Below are positions 7,336 through 15,332 of a stretch of DNA of 64,000 bases, one piece after another. The stretch lies in contig JALNYR010000001.1 in assembly GCA_023229725.1 (NCBI GenBank), positions 1 through 64,000 on the forward strand, written 5' to 3'. Every line of letters starts with the position of its first letter. The stretch's first letter is position 1. The notes under the pieces are model-generated. The model worked only from the letters and a program-made list of their open reading frames with translations. It was not told the origin of the DNA and made no database searches. A program made the position numbers and the translations under genes. Source of the stretch: Dehalococcoidia bacterium. Its GTDB lineage: Bacteria > Chloroflexota > Dehalococcoidia > GIF9 > AB-539-J10.

Positions 7336-7890
7336 CTAGCGCGCCAGCGGCTTGAAGCCGCCCACGTGGGCGTACTCCTTCGAGTCGTAGGTCACGTCGG
7401 CCGTGATGCGGCAGCCGTTGAGCGACTGCACGTTGAAGTTCCCATCCTGCGCGATGGGCTTGAGGCACGCCGCCGCGAGCGCGAAGAGCGGGCGCGTGAA
7501 CTTCGTCGAGAGGCTGTCGGTCACGGACTGCCCGACGAGCGGGCCCGCGAGCACGGTGAAGCGGTAGCGCAGGTTCTCCCAGGGGCCCTTGTCGCTGACG
7601 CCGCTCTTGCGCTCGACGAACTGCACCTCGAAGTCGTAGGTGCCGACCGGGAGGCTCGGCGGCGGCAGGTTGGTGATGACGTCCGCGGAGGCCAGCTGGC
7701 CCTGCAGCGGGAGCTGCGCGCCCTGCGGCATGCCGTAGCCGGCGGGCATGCCCTGCGGCATGCCGGGCGGCGGGGCGTAGGTCGCGGGCGGCGGCGGCGC
7801 GGCGGGCGGCGCGGCGTGCTGCGCCTGGAACTGCGCCATCTGCGCCATCATCTGCTCGATCTGCTCGGAGCTCATCTTGCTGATGTCCAT
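7336..7890 (-). CDS. Single-stranded-DNA-binding-like protein (DUF669-like), 184 aa
   Basis: ATG 7890 follows AAAGGA. Residues 1-70 are a Met/Gln/Pro/Ala-rich low-complexity region (MAQMAQFQAQHAAPPAAPPP, then GMPQGMP-type repeats). Residues about 75-184 form a beta-rich domain starting PVGTYDFEVQFVERKSGVSD and ending FKPLAR, with the layout of phage DUF669-type proteins: a strand, a lysine/serine turn, a second strand, a glycine-rich turn, a helix and two closing strands. Such proteins sit beside Sak4-like recombinases and are thought to bind single-stranded DNA. Its gene directly follows the Sak4-like gene here. The low-complexity part is N-terminal, unlike cellular SSB tails. The fold call is by pattern only. 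Confidence 0.55.
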   Translation of the reverse strand: MDISKMSSEQIEQMMAQMAQFQAQHAAPPAAPPPPATYAPPPGMPQGMPAGYGMPQGAQLPLQGQLASADVITNLPPPSLPVGTYDFEVQFVERKSGVSDKGPWENLRYRFTVLAGPLVGQSVTDSLSTKFTRPLFALAAACLKPIAQDGNFNVQSLNGCRITADVTYDSKEYAHVGGFKPLAR

Positions 7891-7931
7891 CTCACACGGT
7901 CCTTTCTTACGGAGACTCTCGTCCCCTCACC

Positions 7932-8801
7932 TCAGACATGCCAGGGCACTGGCCACGGCCAGCGTCCTTGCTGGCAACGTGGATGCCCTGGATCGCACAC
8001 CCATATCGGCGGCAGGCCCAGGGCCTGCGCGAAAATGTCGTAGCTGCAGTCCTGCACGGGCTGCTGAAAGCTCATCGCGAGGAAGCGCGGCGCCTTCATG
8101 GCAAAGACCGGCTTCGAGACCCGCGGCGAGAAGTGCGTGTAGAACGTCGAGCCGCTCCGCTCGGTGTAGATGAGCATGTCGAGCTCGCGTGGCAGGACGA
8201 GCTTCCCACCGCGGCCAGAGAGATCGGGCTCGACGGTGGCGACCAGATCGCGGTTGTCCTTGTCCATCGTGATCTTCGCGCCCATCTCGATGATAACGTG
8301 AAGCGGCAAGCTGAAGAGCATGTGGATGGTGCGGTTGTACCACGTGAGCACATCGCCCCATGCGCGGTGCTTGTCTTCCTTGCCGCCACGGAGCTTCTTC
8401 GCGTCCGCGGCTTCCTTCTCGGCTTGCTCGTAAACCATCGTCGCGATGTCGGAGAAGCCGCCCAGAACGACGGTCTGGTACGGGCACTCCCGCGTCACCA
8501 CGGAGCGATAGAGGTACTCGAGCCACTGCTCGATCTCGACCTTGATCGAGATCGAGTTCGGCACGCCCCGCAGGAACGCGGCATGCGTCCTGCCGATGAT
8601 GGCCGGCTGGACGAGGAACGTACCGTCCGGATGGCGCGCGGTGTTGTGCCCGCCCTCGGCGAGCGGATTGATCAGGAGCGGCGCCGGCCAGGTCATGGCG
8701 CCCCACGACTTTCCGCTGCCGGGGTATCCATAGACCCCAACCCGCAAAAACATTGGCTGCGGAGCGCCCATCGGGATTAGGCCTGGAGGTGCGCTGATCA
8801 T
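7932..8801 (-). CDS. Sak4-like RecA-fold ATPase (AAA_24 type), 289 aa
   Basis: ATG 8801 overlaps the thyX stop by four bases (ATGA). Walker A is GYPGSGKS (25-32) after a short beta strand; a Walker-B-like strand YQTVVLGGFSD follows about residue 118. An LPRELDMLIYTERSG segment and a conserved C-terminal part follow. Proteins of this type in phages are RecA-like single-strand annealing or strand-exchange recombinases that work with a partner SSB. The adjacent SSB-like gene and the upstream exonuclease and nuclease genes support a recombination-dependent replication role. The ATPase call is strong; Sak4 assignment is by context and size. Confidence 0.75.
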   Translation of the reverse strand: MISAPPGLIPMGAPQPMFLRVGVYGYPGSGKSWGAMTWPAPLLINPLAEGGHNTARHPDGTFLVQPAIIGRTHAAFLRGVPNSISIKVEIEQWLEYLYRSVVTRECPYQTVVLGGFSDIATMVYEQAEKEAADAKKLRGGKEDKHRAWGDVLTWYNRTIHMLFSLPLHVIIEMGAKITMDKDNRDLVATVEPDLSGRGGKLVLPRELDMLIYTERSGSTFYTHFSPRVSKPVFAMKAPRFLAMSFQQPVQDCSYDIFAQALGLPPIWVCDPGHPRCQQGRWPWPVPWHV

Positions 8802-9457
8802 ATCGAAGCCTCGATGTCGTCGAAGAGAATCGGCGCTCGACGCTTGAACTCGGCGAGCAGCGGCACCATGACCTCGCGCATCTGCGGGTGCGCTCTCTTC
8901 GAGGTCCGCAGCTTGAAGATGTGCCGCCACTCGCGCATGTTCGCGCCCACCACGATCTCGGCTTTGAGCGACTGTGGCAACACGCCCCGCGCCAGCTCAG
9001 GCGGAACCCCGAGTTGAACAAGCTCAAGATACGCCTGTTCTGCGACCATCAGTGCGTTCATCCACCGAAGCGCAATTGCGCGACGGATATCTACGTTTTC
9101 CGCTCCCGGGAACTGTGCCTCAAGCACAGAACCGAACGCGATCACTGAGATCTCGGAGCCGAACTTGCCCTTGCTGTAGTTGCAGTAGCGCGTCGACTCC
9201 TGCGCGAACGAGCAGAGCCGATGCCGCACGAGTTCATGCGACACGCCGCGATCGGAGATAATCTTCACGACAGCCATGCCGCCGAGCTCGATCATCGCCT
9301 CGTGGCCTCGCTCGAGGAGATGTCGCACAAGGCGCTCGGCCGAACCGGGCGCGATCTTGTCCTCGGACTTGTAACAGGTTCGCGCGGCCTGCTCGATTGC
9401 CTCGAGCGGCTTCTCCGGAAACTGCAAGATCTCGAAACTGGCCTTGATGATCTTCAT
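8798..9457 (-). CDS. thyX: FAD-dependent thymidylate synthase ThyX
   Basis: The ATG at 9457 with GAGAGGGG upstream overlaps the exonuclease stop by four bases; the longer frame is not needed. The 219-aa length fits the family. The ThyX signature RHRLCSFAQESTRY is at residues 78-91 (family RHRxxSxNxxSxRY; here Asn is replaced by Gln, a known kind of variation). A C-terminal NMREWRHIFKLRTSKRAHPQ segment matches the conserved flavin/dUMP-binding region. It converts dUMP to dTMP using CH2-THF and FAD. With the HD phosphohydrolase it forms the nucleotide-supply part of the operon. The confidence is high. Confidence 0.95.
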   Translation of the reverse strand: MKIIKASFEILQFPEKPLEAIEQAARTCYKSEDKIAPGSAERLVRHLLERGHEAMIELGGMAVVKIISDRGVSHELVRHRLCSFAQESTRYCNYSKGKFGSEISVIAFGSVLEAQFPGAENVDIRRAIALRWMNALMVAEQAYLELVQLGVPPELARGVLPQSLKAEIVVGANMREWRHIFKLRTSKRAHPQMREVMVPLLAEFKRRAPILFDDIEASI

Positions 9458-9990
9458 CTCGAAACCCCTCTCAATTGCATGTACACGCCGAGTGTGGCGT
9501 AGCAGTCGACACGCGCTGAGTGCGTGTCCGCGAGCGTGATGCCACACTTCTGACAGAGCGCCTCGAGGCTGTACGGCCTCTTGCCCGCGCCGCAAACGTG
9601 CGCGGCCTTCGCGACGTCCTTGATGTCGATCATCTTCTTCGCCCGCGGCGGCTCGAACCCAACGCTGCGGCACGCCGCCGCGACGAAGCGCACGTCGAAC
9701 GACGGGAAAGAACCCAGCCACCAGTCGGCTAGCTCGATGAGCGCGAGGACTGGCGGCAGGACCGCGATGAGCGGGCGCTCGGTCTTCGCCCACTCGGCGC
9801 GGCTCCAGCCGTTCACTTGGAGCGCCTGGGCACTTGCTCGCTCGGGATGGAGCAGTGGAGAGCGACCTCCTGCCTCGAAGAGCACCTTGAGCGACTGGTC
9901 GACCAACACGGCGTGCGTGTCGATCACCTCGTGCTGCACCGGGTCAAATCCGGTCGTCTCGGTGTCGACGATGACGATGAGGTCGTGCAT
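9454..9990 (-). CDS. DnaQ-like 3'-5' exonuclease (DEDDh family), 178 aa
   Basis: ATG 9990 follows TAGGAGA, ten bases after the nuclease stop. ExoI motif is VIVDTETTGFDP (D9, E11), ExoII region is GSFPSFDVRFVAA, and ExoIII region is DTHSARVDCYATLGVY with H and D, so the DEDDh set is complete. A single exonuclease domain fills the protein, as in polymerase III epsilon-like or ExoX-like enzymes. The DNA polymerase downstream already has its own DEDDy proofreading domain, so this separate enzyme more likely serves recombination, repair or host-DNA breakdown. Family call is strong; role is inferred. Confidence 0.9.
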   Translation of the reverse strand: MHDLIVIVDTETTGFDPVQHEVIDTHAVLVDQSLKVLFEAGGRSPLLHPERASAQALQVNGWSRAEWAKTERPLIAVLPPVLALIELADWWLGSFPSFDVRFVAAACRSVGFEPPRAKKMIDIKDVAKAAHVCGAGKRPYSLEALCQKCGITLADTHSARVDCYATLGVYMQLRGVSR

Positions 9991-9999
9991 CGAAATCTC

Positions 10000-12819
10000 C
10001 TACAGCCCCTTCACGAGCGTGCCGAAGTGCTCCCAGATGGCCGAGCCCACGGCCTTCGCCGTCGTCTCGACCGCGACTGGGGCTCCAGTGTCGAAGCCTA
10101 CGAACGTGAAGGCCTTGAGCTTCGCTGTCTCGGGCTTCTTGCCGCAGAGCGCGAGCCCGAAGGCGTCACCGTCCTTCGAGATGCTCTGGAGCACCACGGC
10201 CGCCTTCTTCGACATCGTGTGCCGCCCGAGCCAGTAGACCTTCACGACGCCCGTGGGCTTCGCGGCCTCGCCAACGCGAAGGGGAAGCCCAGCCTCGGGG
10301 GCAGAGCCACCAACCGCGTCCACTGTGGCAGGGTCAGCCGCAGGAGGCGTCGCGCCTGCCGCCGCGTCGACCACGTCGCAGAGGACGCAGAGAAGCGGCT
10401 CGGTCGTGTCAGCCTTCGTGTAGCCGACGCCCAGCTCGGTCCCCGAGTCGAGGATGAACGTGCGCTGCGTCTCGTCGCGCTTCGGAGATGCCATCGCCAC
10501 CAGCCCACGGACAAGGTACCAGTTGCCCGTGACAGCTTCGGTCACGGAGCACTTCTTCGCGGCGTGGAACTTGATCGGCTTCCAGACCTTGCCCCGAACG
10601 CGAGCGACGAGGGCCTCGAACGTCAGCTCGGGCACCGGCTCGATGGGCTGTCCGAACCCGATCTTCGCCTGCACGTCCTCGAGAGTGACCATCGCGATCT
10701 CGGTGCGGAGCCGGTCGACGCTCGTGATGTTGTTGAAGCGGTCGCCCTGACCGGGGAAGCGCGCGGCGTACTCGCGGAGCGCCGGCTCTGCCGCGGTCTT
10801 GAGCCACGCGGCGATGCCGTCGGTCGCGTGCCCCGAGAGCTTCGAGACGTCCTGCATGATGTCGTCGAAGTTCGGCGGCGAGGCCTCGGGCGGCGGCAGC
10901 TTCACGATGTCGCCGGAGAGCGGCTGGCCGCGGTCGAGCACCTGCAGGATGAGCTGCTTCATCTGCGGCCGGGAGAGGTTCTCGGCCGCGCGCTCGTGGA
11001 ACATCTCCTCCATGAGATCGCCCACCTGGGCCTCGGTCCAGCCGACCTTCATTTGTGCGCTCTCGAGCGCGTTGAGCTGCTCGATCGTCGCGGGGTCGCT
11101 CTCAGGAGTCTTCATGAAGATCTTCACAGGCGGCTCCGGCTCGCCGAGCACCGTGAGGAGCACGTCGGCCTCGCCGGCCGTGAGCTCCGTGAGCGGACGG
11201 CCCACCGTGGTGAAGATCCAGTCGCAGAGCTGCTGGTACGTCCAGCCGCGCTTCTCTTCGGAGAGGATCGTGAGCTTGTCGATCTGGAAGAGCGTGATCG
11301 AGCCCTCGGGGCCCGCAGCCGGCGCAGGGGTCGTGACTACGGGAGGGGAGTCCGCGGTGTCCTGCGCCGGCTGCGGAGCTACGGGGATTGATGGCGGAAC
11401 CGGCGCCGGCTCGACCACCACAGGCGGCGGAACCGCCGGCTGTGGCAGCACGGCTTGCACCTGCTGCGGCAAATGGCCCTGGTCTAACACCGACACGTTC
11501 GCAGGTGTAGGAACATCCGCCGCAAGAGACGCGACCGTAGGTTCGGCCGGCGTCGGTTCCACAGGGGTTGCGACGGCAGCAGCCGCCGCCATCTGGCTCG
11601 CGAGCATCTCGGTCGCGCCCTTCGCGACGAGGATGCACTTCGCCGCCTCGGCTTCGGTGAGCTGCATCCACGGCTTTCCGAACAAGTGCCGCGGCTCCGA
11701 GTCCGGCGGGAAGCCGTTGAAGGACGCGCAGAAGGATAGCCACCACGTCGTCTGCTCGATGGTGACTGCCTGCGGCGGCTCGACCGAGACGGGCTCGGGC
11801 TGCTGGTAGACCGTCATGTCCCTGAGTGAGAGGCAGTGCGGCAAGGAGTCGCAGATCGAGTACTTCATGCCGAAGCACGAGGCCCAGTTCTGCGGCACGT
11901 GGCGCCAGTCAAGCCCGTACTGTTGGAACGCGGCCTCGGCCTCCGCGAAGCGCGCGTGGGCGTAGCGCATCTGCGCTTTCCAGACCTCGAGCCGATCGGG
12001 CCGCAGCCGGAGGATGTGCCGCTGGAAGCCGGGGTCGTCGTTTCTGCCGCGAGGCTTCTCGATGGTGTTGATCATGACGGCGCGGGCCGCGGGCCACCCG
12101 AGCGGCACCATGACAGTCTCCCAGATGGAGAAGAGCATCATCATCTGATCGTCCTGCCACCAGGCCTCGAGCCACTCGGGGGACGCGTTGCGAGTCGTCT
12201 TGTGGTCGGGGAGCACGACGCAGACTTGCCCGTCCGTTTCGTCGATGACGCGGAAGACAGCGTCGTAGCGGCACGAGGTCGGGAACTCGCTCTGCGGCGG
12301 CAGCGCGTAGACGTCCCGCTCGACGAAGAGCACGTCCTCTTGCGGCGGGTCCATCGTCTCGAGCCTCCGCATCGTGATCGAGGCGCCGCCGGGCGCCTGC
12401 ACGTAGTTCGCGATGTAGACCGTGACGAGGCGCTGGGCGTTCATGGCGAAGCCCCACAGCTCGCTCGGCCAGGAGCGGGTCGCGCCCAAGCGCGTGCCCT
12501 CATCGAGCGCGACGCGGCACCACTCGAGGACCACCTGACAGACCGCGAGGGCCTGCGAGCGGTCGCGAGTCCGATACCAGAACGCCATCGCGGCGTGGAA
12601 GAGGATGCCCGTGACAAGTGCCTGCGTCTTCGCCGGCTCGAAGCCGTAGAGCCGCGTCAAGAGCGCCAGGTAGAGGCACTTCTTCGCGCGAGCCCAGAAC
12701 GAGCTGCCCCAGAAGGTCGGCCCGCCGCCTGCGTCGAGGTGAGCTTCCTTCAGGATCTCCTCGATCGGCTTGAAATGCTCCTCGAACCGGATGACGTCAT
12801 GCGCCCCTGAGTCGACCAT
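10000..12819 (-). CDS. PD-(D/E)XK nuclease with Cas4/AddB-type Fe-S cysteine set and long C-terminal extension, 939 aa
   Basis: I chose ATG 12819 (GGTGAGG upstream) over GTG 12831. The N-terminal ~340 residues hold the nuclease: GILFHAAMAF (H75), D186 in SCRYDAVF, D205xK207 in LPDHKTT, and Q222 in WWQDDQMMM. One Cys before the core (C48) and three after it (C315, C323, C329 in CFGMKYSICDSLPHC) match the 4Fe-4S arrangement of Cas4, AddB and RecB-like nucleases. Residues about 420-510 form a Pro/Ala/Val linker. The remaining ~430 residues are not recognised; they include a possible beta domain near the end. It probably resects DNA ends for recombination. No cas genes or CRISPR array accompany it. 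Confidence 0.8.
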   Translation of the reverse strand: MVDSGAHDVIRFEEHFKPIEEILKEAHLDAGGGPTFWGSSFWARAKKCLYLALLTRLYGFEPAKTQALVTGILFHAAMAFWYRTRDRSQALAVCQVVLEWCRVALDEGTRLGATRSWPSELWGFAMNAQRLVTVYIANYVQAPGGASITMRRLETMDPPQEDVLFVERDVYALPPQSEFPTSCRYDAVFRVIDETDGQVCVVLPDHKTTRNASPEWLEAWWQDDQMMMLFSIWETVMVPLGWPAARAVMINTIEKPRGRNDDPGFQRHILRLRPDRLEVWKAQMRYAHARFAEAEAAFQQYGLDWRHVPQNWASCFGMKYSICDSLPHCLSLRDMTVYQQPEPVSVEPPQAVTIEQTTWWLSFCASFNGFPPDSEPRHLFGKPWMQLTEAEAAKCILVAKGATEMLASQMAAAAAVATPVEPTPAEPTVASLAADVPTPANVSVLDQGHLPQQVQAVLPQPAVPPPVVVEPAPVPPSIPVAPQPAQDTADSPPVVTTPAPAAGPEGSITLFQIDKLTILSEEKRGWTYQQLCDWIFTTVGRPLTELTAGEADVLLTVLGEPEPPVKIFMKTPESDPATIEQLNALESAQMKVGWTEAQVGDLMEEMFHERAAENLSRPQMKQLILQVLDRGQPLSGDIVKLPPPEASPPNFDDIMQDVSKLSGHATDGIAAWLKTAAEPALREYAARFPGQGDRFNNITSVDRLRTEIAMVTLEDVQAKIGFGQPIEPVPELTFEALVARVRGKVWKPIKFHAAKKCSVTEAVTGNWYLVRGLVAMASPKRDETQRTFILDSGTELGVGYTKADTTEPLLCVLCDVVDAAAGATPPAADPATVDAVGGSAPEAGLPLRVGEAAKPTGVVKVYWLGRHTMSKKAAVVLQSISKDGDAFGLALCGKKPETAKLKAFTFVGFDTGAPVAVETTAKAVGSAIWEHFGTLVKGL

Positions 12820-13138
12820 CGTATTCCTCACCTTCTCGTGGCTCTGTCGTGAGAGCCGTGTCGATCATCGCCACCATGCCATCGGTCATCCGCGTGAAGC
12901 GCGGATCGCCCAGTCTCGTCGCGGTCGCGCCGAGGTCGAGCAAGAACTTCTTGAGCGTGCGGCAGAGCCGATACGCCTCCCACTCCCGCTCGGTCGGGAA
13001 GAGGATCATCGCGAACCACGGCGCCATCGTCTCGCGGTCCGTGAACAGCTCGTAGTGCGGCTTCGGCTTCCGCAGCATGTTGAAAAGCTGCGCACTGAGC
13101 CGCTTGAACCGCTCGGCGCCAATCGGTTCACTCGCCAT
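12797..13138 (-). CDS. Hypothetical protein, 113 aa
   Basis: ATG 13138 shares one base with the stop of the acidic-protein gene (TGATG), and the end overlaps the nuclease start. The product begins MASEPIGAERFKRLSAQLFN and is helical and charged (REWEAYRLCRTLKKFLLDLG, FTRMTDGMVAMIDTALTTEP). There are no metal-binding pairs or membrane segments. Translational coupling on both sides suggests it works with the nuclease or the acidic protein. Function unknown. Confidence 0.7.
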   Translation of the reverse strand: MASEPIGAERFKRLSAQLFNMLRKPKPHYELFTDRETMAPWFAMILFPTEREWEAYRLCRTLKKFLLDLGATATRLGDPRFTRMTDGMVAMIDTALTTEPREGEEYDGRLRGA

Positions 13139-13527
13139 CACTCGTACTCTTTCTCGTCGTAGTCGCGGTCGCAGTCACAGTCTTCGCACGGCTCGTCGCA
13201 GTCGCAGTCGCCGTCGCACTCTTCCTCGTCGTCGATCTCGTTCTCGTCGGTCCAGTTCTCGGCTTGCAGCTCCTCGACGTCGATACCGAACTCGCCGAGC
13301 GCGTTGAAGATGGCGGTGTCGAGATCGTCCATGTCGACGATCGAGTCGTCGAAGTCCTTGGGAGCGAGCACCTTGTAGACCGGCGAAACCGAGACGACGC
13401 GGCTCACCGTCTCGTCCATGAGCTCCTTGCCCGTCCGCAACTCCTCGAGGTCCACGTTGACCCTGACCTTGACGGGCACGGAGATCGTGACGTCGATCTC
13501 TACCTCTACTTGCTTCACGTCGGACAT
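13138..13527 (-). CDS. Acidic protein with Asp/Cys-rich tail, 129 aa
   Basis: ATG 13527 follows GGAGGGTGAG; the helicase stop is one base upstream. The N-terminal half is beta-like (VEVEIDVTISVPVKVRVNVD), the middle helical. The tail, residues about 100-129, is very acidic with alternating Cys and Asp (CDGDCDCDEPCEDCDCD). Such a tail could bind metal or act as a DNA mimic or docking tail for a replication protein. It lies between the helicase and the nuclease genes. No named family is recognised. Confidence 0.7.
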   Translation of the reverse strand: MSDVKQVEVEIDVTISVPVKVRVNVDLEELRTGKELMDETVSRVVSVSPVYKVLAPKDFDDSIVDMDDLDTAIFNALGEFGIDVEELQAENWTDENEIDDEEECDGDCDCDEPCEDCDCDRDYDEKEYE

Positions 13528-13528
13528 C

Positions 13529-14470
13529 TCACCCTCCAAACAGCTCGTTCAATTTCAGGCCCACGCCCGCGTCGAGGCCCAGCGCCTGCGCGATGAGCGA
13601 GCCTCGGTTGTCACCAAAGAGCCCGTCCGTGGCCTTCGCCTCGACCATGAGGCGATCGAACATCGACCGCTCGAACGGCACGTCGGCAACGGCGACGTAG
13701 GTCATGACCGGCCGAGTCTGGCTCATGCGGACGAGGCGGCCTCGAGCCTGGACCCAGCGGTCGACGCGCCACGGCATCTCAAGGAAGACTTGCATCCGGC
13801 AGACGCGCGCGAGCACGTCCACGCCGGTCCCGAGCAGCTCGGTCGTCGCGGCCAGCACGCCACCGTGCGAGCTCCACTGCGCGATGGCGTTCTCAACCCA
13901 CGAGCGGGGACAGCCGCCGTGCGCTGTGTAGCAGACGACGCGTGGCGGCTTGCCCAACAGCTCGGAGATGCGCTCGACCGCACTGTGGTGCCAGCACCAC
14001 ACGAGCACATGCTCATCGGCCGCAACGAGGTCGCGGCACAGGTTCGCGACGTCGTGCAACTTCGTCTCGGCGAGCAACTCGCGAAGCGCCTGCACCTCGC
14101 CCATCGCGAACTTCGACTCGGCGCGCGACTCACCGTGGCCGCGCAGCGTCTTCTGGAGCTGGAAGACCGCGTCGCCGATGCTGCGCTCCTCGCTCGGCTC
14201 GACGCGGACGCTGAGACGCTGGATCGTCTCCTTCGGCAGCTCGTGCGCGAAGTCCTGAGCGTCGTAGTGGAGGACGAGGTTCTCGAGCCGGTAGCGCAGC
14301 TCGGCCTGCATCTGCGGCGTCGGCATGCCGGGCACGAGCGCGTTGTGCTCGTCCCGCGTGGCGCCCGTGTACCGCTCGATGAAGCTGTTGTAGCTGCCCC
14401 AGCCAGTCGAGACGGCCGTGAGCGGGCCCCAGAGCCGATGCGCGCCGCCGGAGAGGAGCGTCGCGCTCAT
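13529..14470 (-). CDS. SF2 (SNF2-type) helicase, C-terminal half
   Basis: ATG 14470 overlaps the stop of the N-terminal half (ATGA). The product begins MSATLLSGG, which is motif III, and carries motif V (ATTELLGTGVDVL) and motif VI (QARGRLVRMSQTRPV). It lacks Walker A and DEVH, which are in the upstream gene. Joined, the two give a continuous helicase, with KRVLA followed by MSATLLSGG, matching the usual junction around the family TATP motif. Either two subunits made by coupled translation or one gene broken by a single-base change. It should power DNA unwinding or remodelling for replication and recombination. Confidence 0.85.
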   Translation of the reverse strand: MSATLLSGGAHRLWGPLTAVSTGWGSYNSFIERYTGATRDEHNALVPGMPTPQMQAELRYRLENLVLHYDAQDFAHELPKETIQRLSVRVEPSEERSIGDAVFQLQKTLRGHGESRAESKFAMGEVQALRELLAETKLHDVANLCRDLVAADEHVLVWCWHHSAVERISELLGKPPRVVCYTAHGGCPRSWVENAIAQWSSHGGVLAATTELLGTGVDVLARVCRMQVFLEMPWRVDRWVQARGRLVRMSQTRPVMTYVAVADVPFERSMFDRLMVEAKATDGLFGDNRGSLIAQALGLDAGVGLKLNELFGG

Positions 14471-15123
14471 GCAAGGACGCGCTTGGCGCCGCGGCAGAGC
14501 GCGTGGAGCCCACCGGTCCGCGCGGCTGACGAGTTCCCCATGTTGTGGACCTCGTCGATCACGACCAGCTCCGGCTGACGCGCGATGGCTCGCGCAGCCG
14601 TCGCGGCCTCGACGCTCGCCTCGGTCGCGAGCAAGCCCCCATCCCGCGCTGCCGCGACGATGCGGCCCCACTCGGCGACCGTCTCATGAGCGACGAGCAG
14701 CCAGCAGTGGTCTGGCAGCGACTTCACCGGCTCGCGGTGGAGCACTTCACCTGTGGTCCCGAGGTAGACCCGCTCGACTCGGAGGCGGCGGTTCCCAAGG
14801 AGCTCATAGACAACGTTCACGCCAGCCCAACGCACGATCTCCTCGAGCCAGGTGTTGAAGAGGTGTGCTGGGATGACGAACGCGACGACGTTGTAGTTGA
14901 GCGCGACCGCGGTCACGATCGACGTCGAAGTTTTCCCCAAACCGACTGAGAAGGAGTTGAGGTAACTCCCCTCGAGTCCCCAGGAGACGCCCTCGATCTG
15001 ATAGCCGCGCAACCTACGACCGCAGCGCGCACCACACGCGTCTGCCGCCGACAGCGCGGCATTCAGGCTGTCAAGCCTTGAAGCCAACCCTTTGCCCTCA
15101 CCGAAGACGACCCTAGCTGGCAT
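14467..15123 (-). CDS. SF2 (SNF2-type) helicase, N-terminal half
   Basis: First gene of the long leftward operon. The start is ATG 15123 or GTG 15129; neither has a strong ribosome site. The 218-aa product carries the Q-motif-like RGYQIEGVSWGLEGSYLNSF, motif I VGLGKTSTS, motif Ia VAFVIPAHLFNTW and motif II VIDEVHN. It ends at KRVLA, directly before the motif III that opens the next gene. This half alone binds ATP but cannot be a complete helicase. A terminator-like hairpin lies 18 bases upstream of the start. See the C-terminal half for the split. Confidence 0.85.
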   Translation of the reverse strand: MPARVVFGEGKGLASRLDSLNAALSAADACGARCGRRLRGYQIEGVSWGLEGSYLNSFSVGLGKTSTSIVTAVALNYNVVAFVIPAHLFNTWLEEIVRWAGVNVVYELLGNRRLRVERVYLGTTGEVLHREPVKSLPDHCWLLVAHETVAEWGRIVAAARDGGLLATEASVEAATAARAIARQPELVVIDEVHNMGNSSAARTGGLHALCRGAKRVLA

Positions 15124-15140
15124 GGTCACATCGTGTCAAT

Positions 15141-15177
15141 AAAAAAGCGACGCCCCACGCGGGCAACGTGGGGCGTC
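15141..15177 (-). terminator. Terminator-like hairpin in the leader of the leftward operon (possible attenuator)
   Basis: GACGCCCCACG (15149-15159) pairs perfectly with CGTGGGGCGTC (15167-15177) over a 7-nt loop. On the minus strand it is followed by GC and six T (15146-15141), the form of an intrinsic terminator. It lies between any promoter in 15178-15240 and the first replication gene, so it could act as an attenuator, or it may isolate the operon from antisense or upstream transcripts. Confidence 0.7.
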
Positions 15178-15203
15178 ATTGGTGAGGGGATCGGGACTGA
15201 AGA

Positions 15204-15233
15204 GAAGATCACACATGGCGCATTACTTGTCAA
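15204..15233 (-). promoter_or_regulatory. Candidate leftward promoter for the replication operon
   Basis: On the minus strand a perfect -35 TTGACA lies at 15233-15228. The best -10 after 17 bases is GATCTT, only a partial match. It is the only good -35 in the divergent gap pointing left, placed ahead of the leader hairpin. Moderate to low confidence. Confidence 0.3.
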
Positions 15234-15278
15234 TACCATAACGCCTGGTGGCGATCACCTCGTCGTAGAAATCGCAGG

Positions 15279-15308
15279 TTGACGTGGCCAGTGGAACGCC
15301 TGTACCCT
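15279..15308 (+). promoter_or_regulatory. Candidate rightward promoter for the RepA-like gene
   Basis: TTGACG (15279-15284) is followed after 18 bases by TACCCT (15303-15308), 24 bases before the ATG at 15333. The -10 shares the TAC..T form seen before several other transcription units in this window. The GGCGAGGG that follows could serve as ribosome site. Confidence 0.4.
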
Positions 15309-15332
15309 GACTCTCGGCGAGGGCACGCCAGT

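Noticed and set aside
9817..11391. 524-aa open frame on the plus strand
   Set aside because: Antisense to the PD-(D/E)XK nuclease gene with clear catalytic residues.
10000..12819. Calling the nuclease a Cas4 of a CRISPR system
   Set aside because: No cas1, cas2 or array is present; the Cys and PD-(D/E)XK pattern is shared by AddB, RecB-like and many phage nucleases, and the protein is far longer than Cas4.
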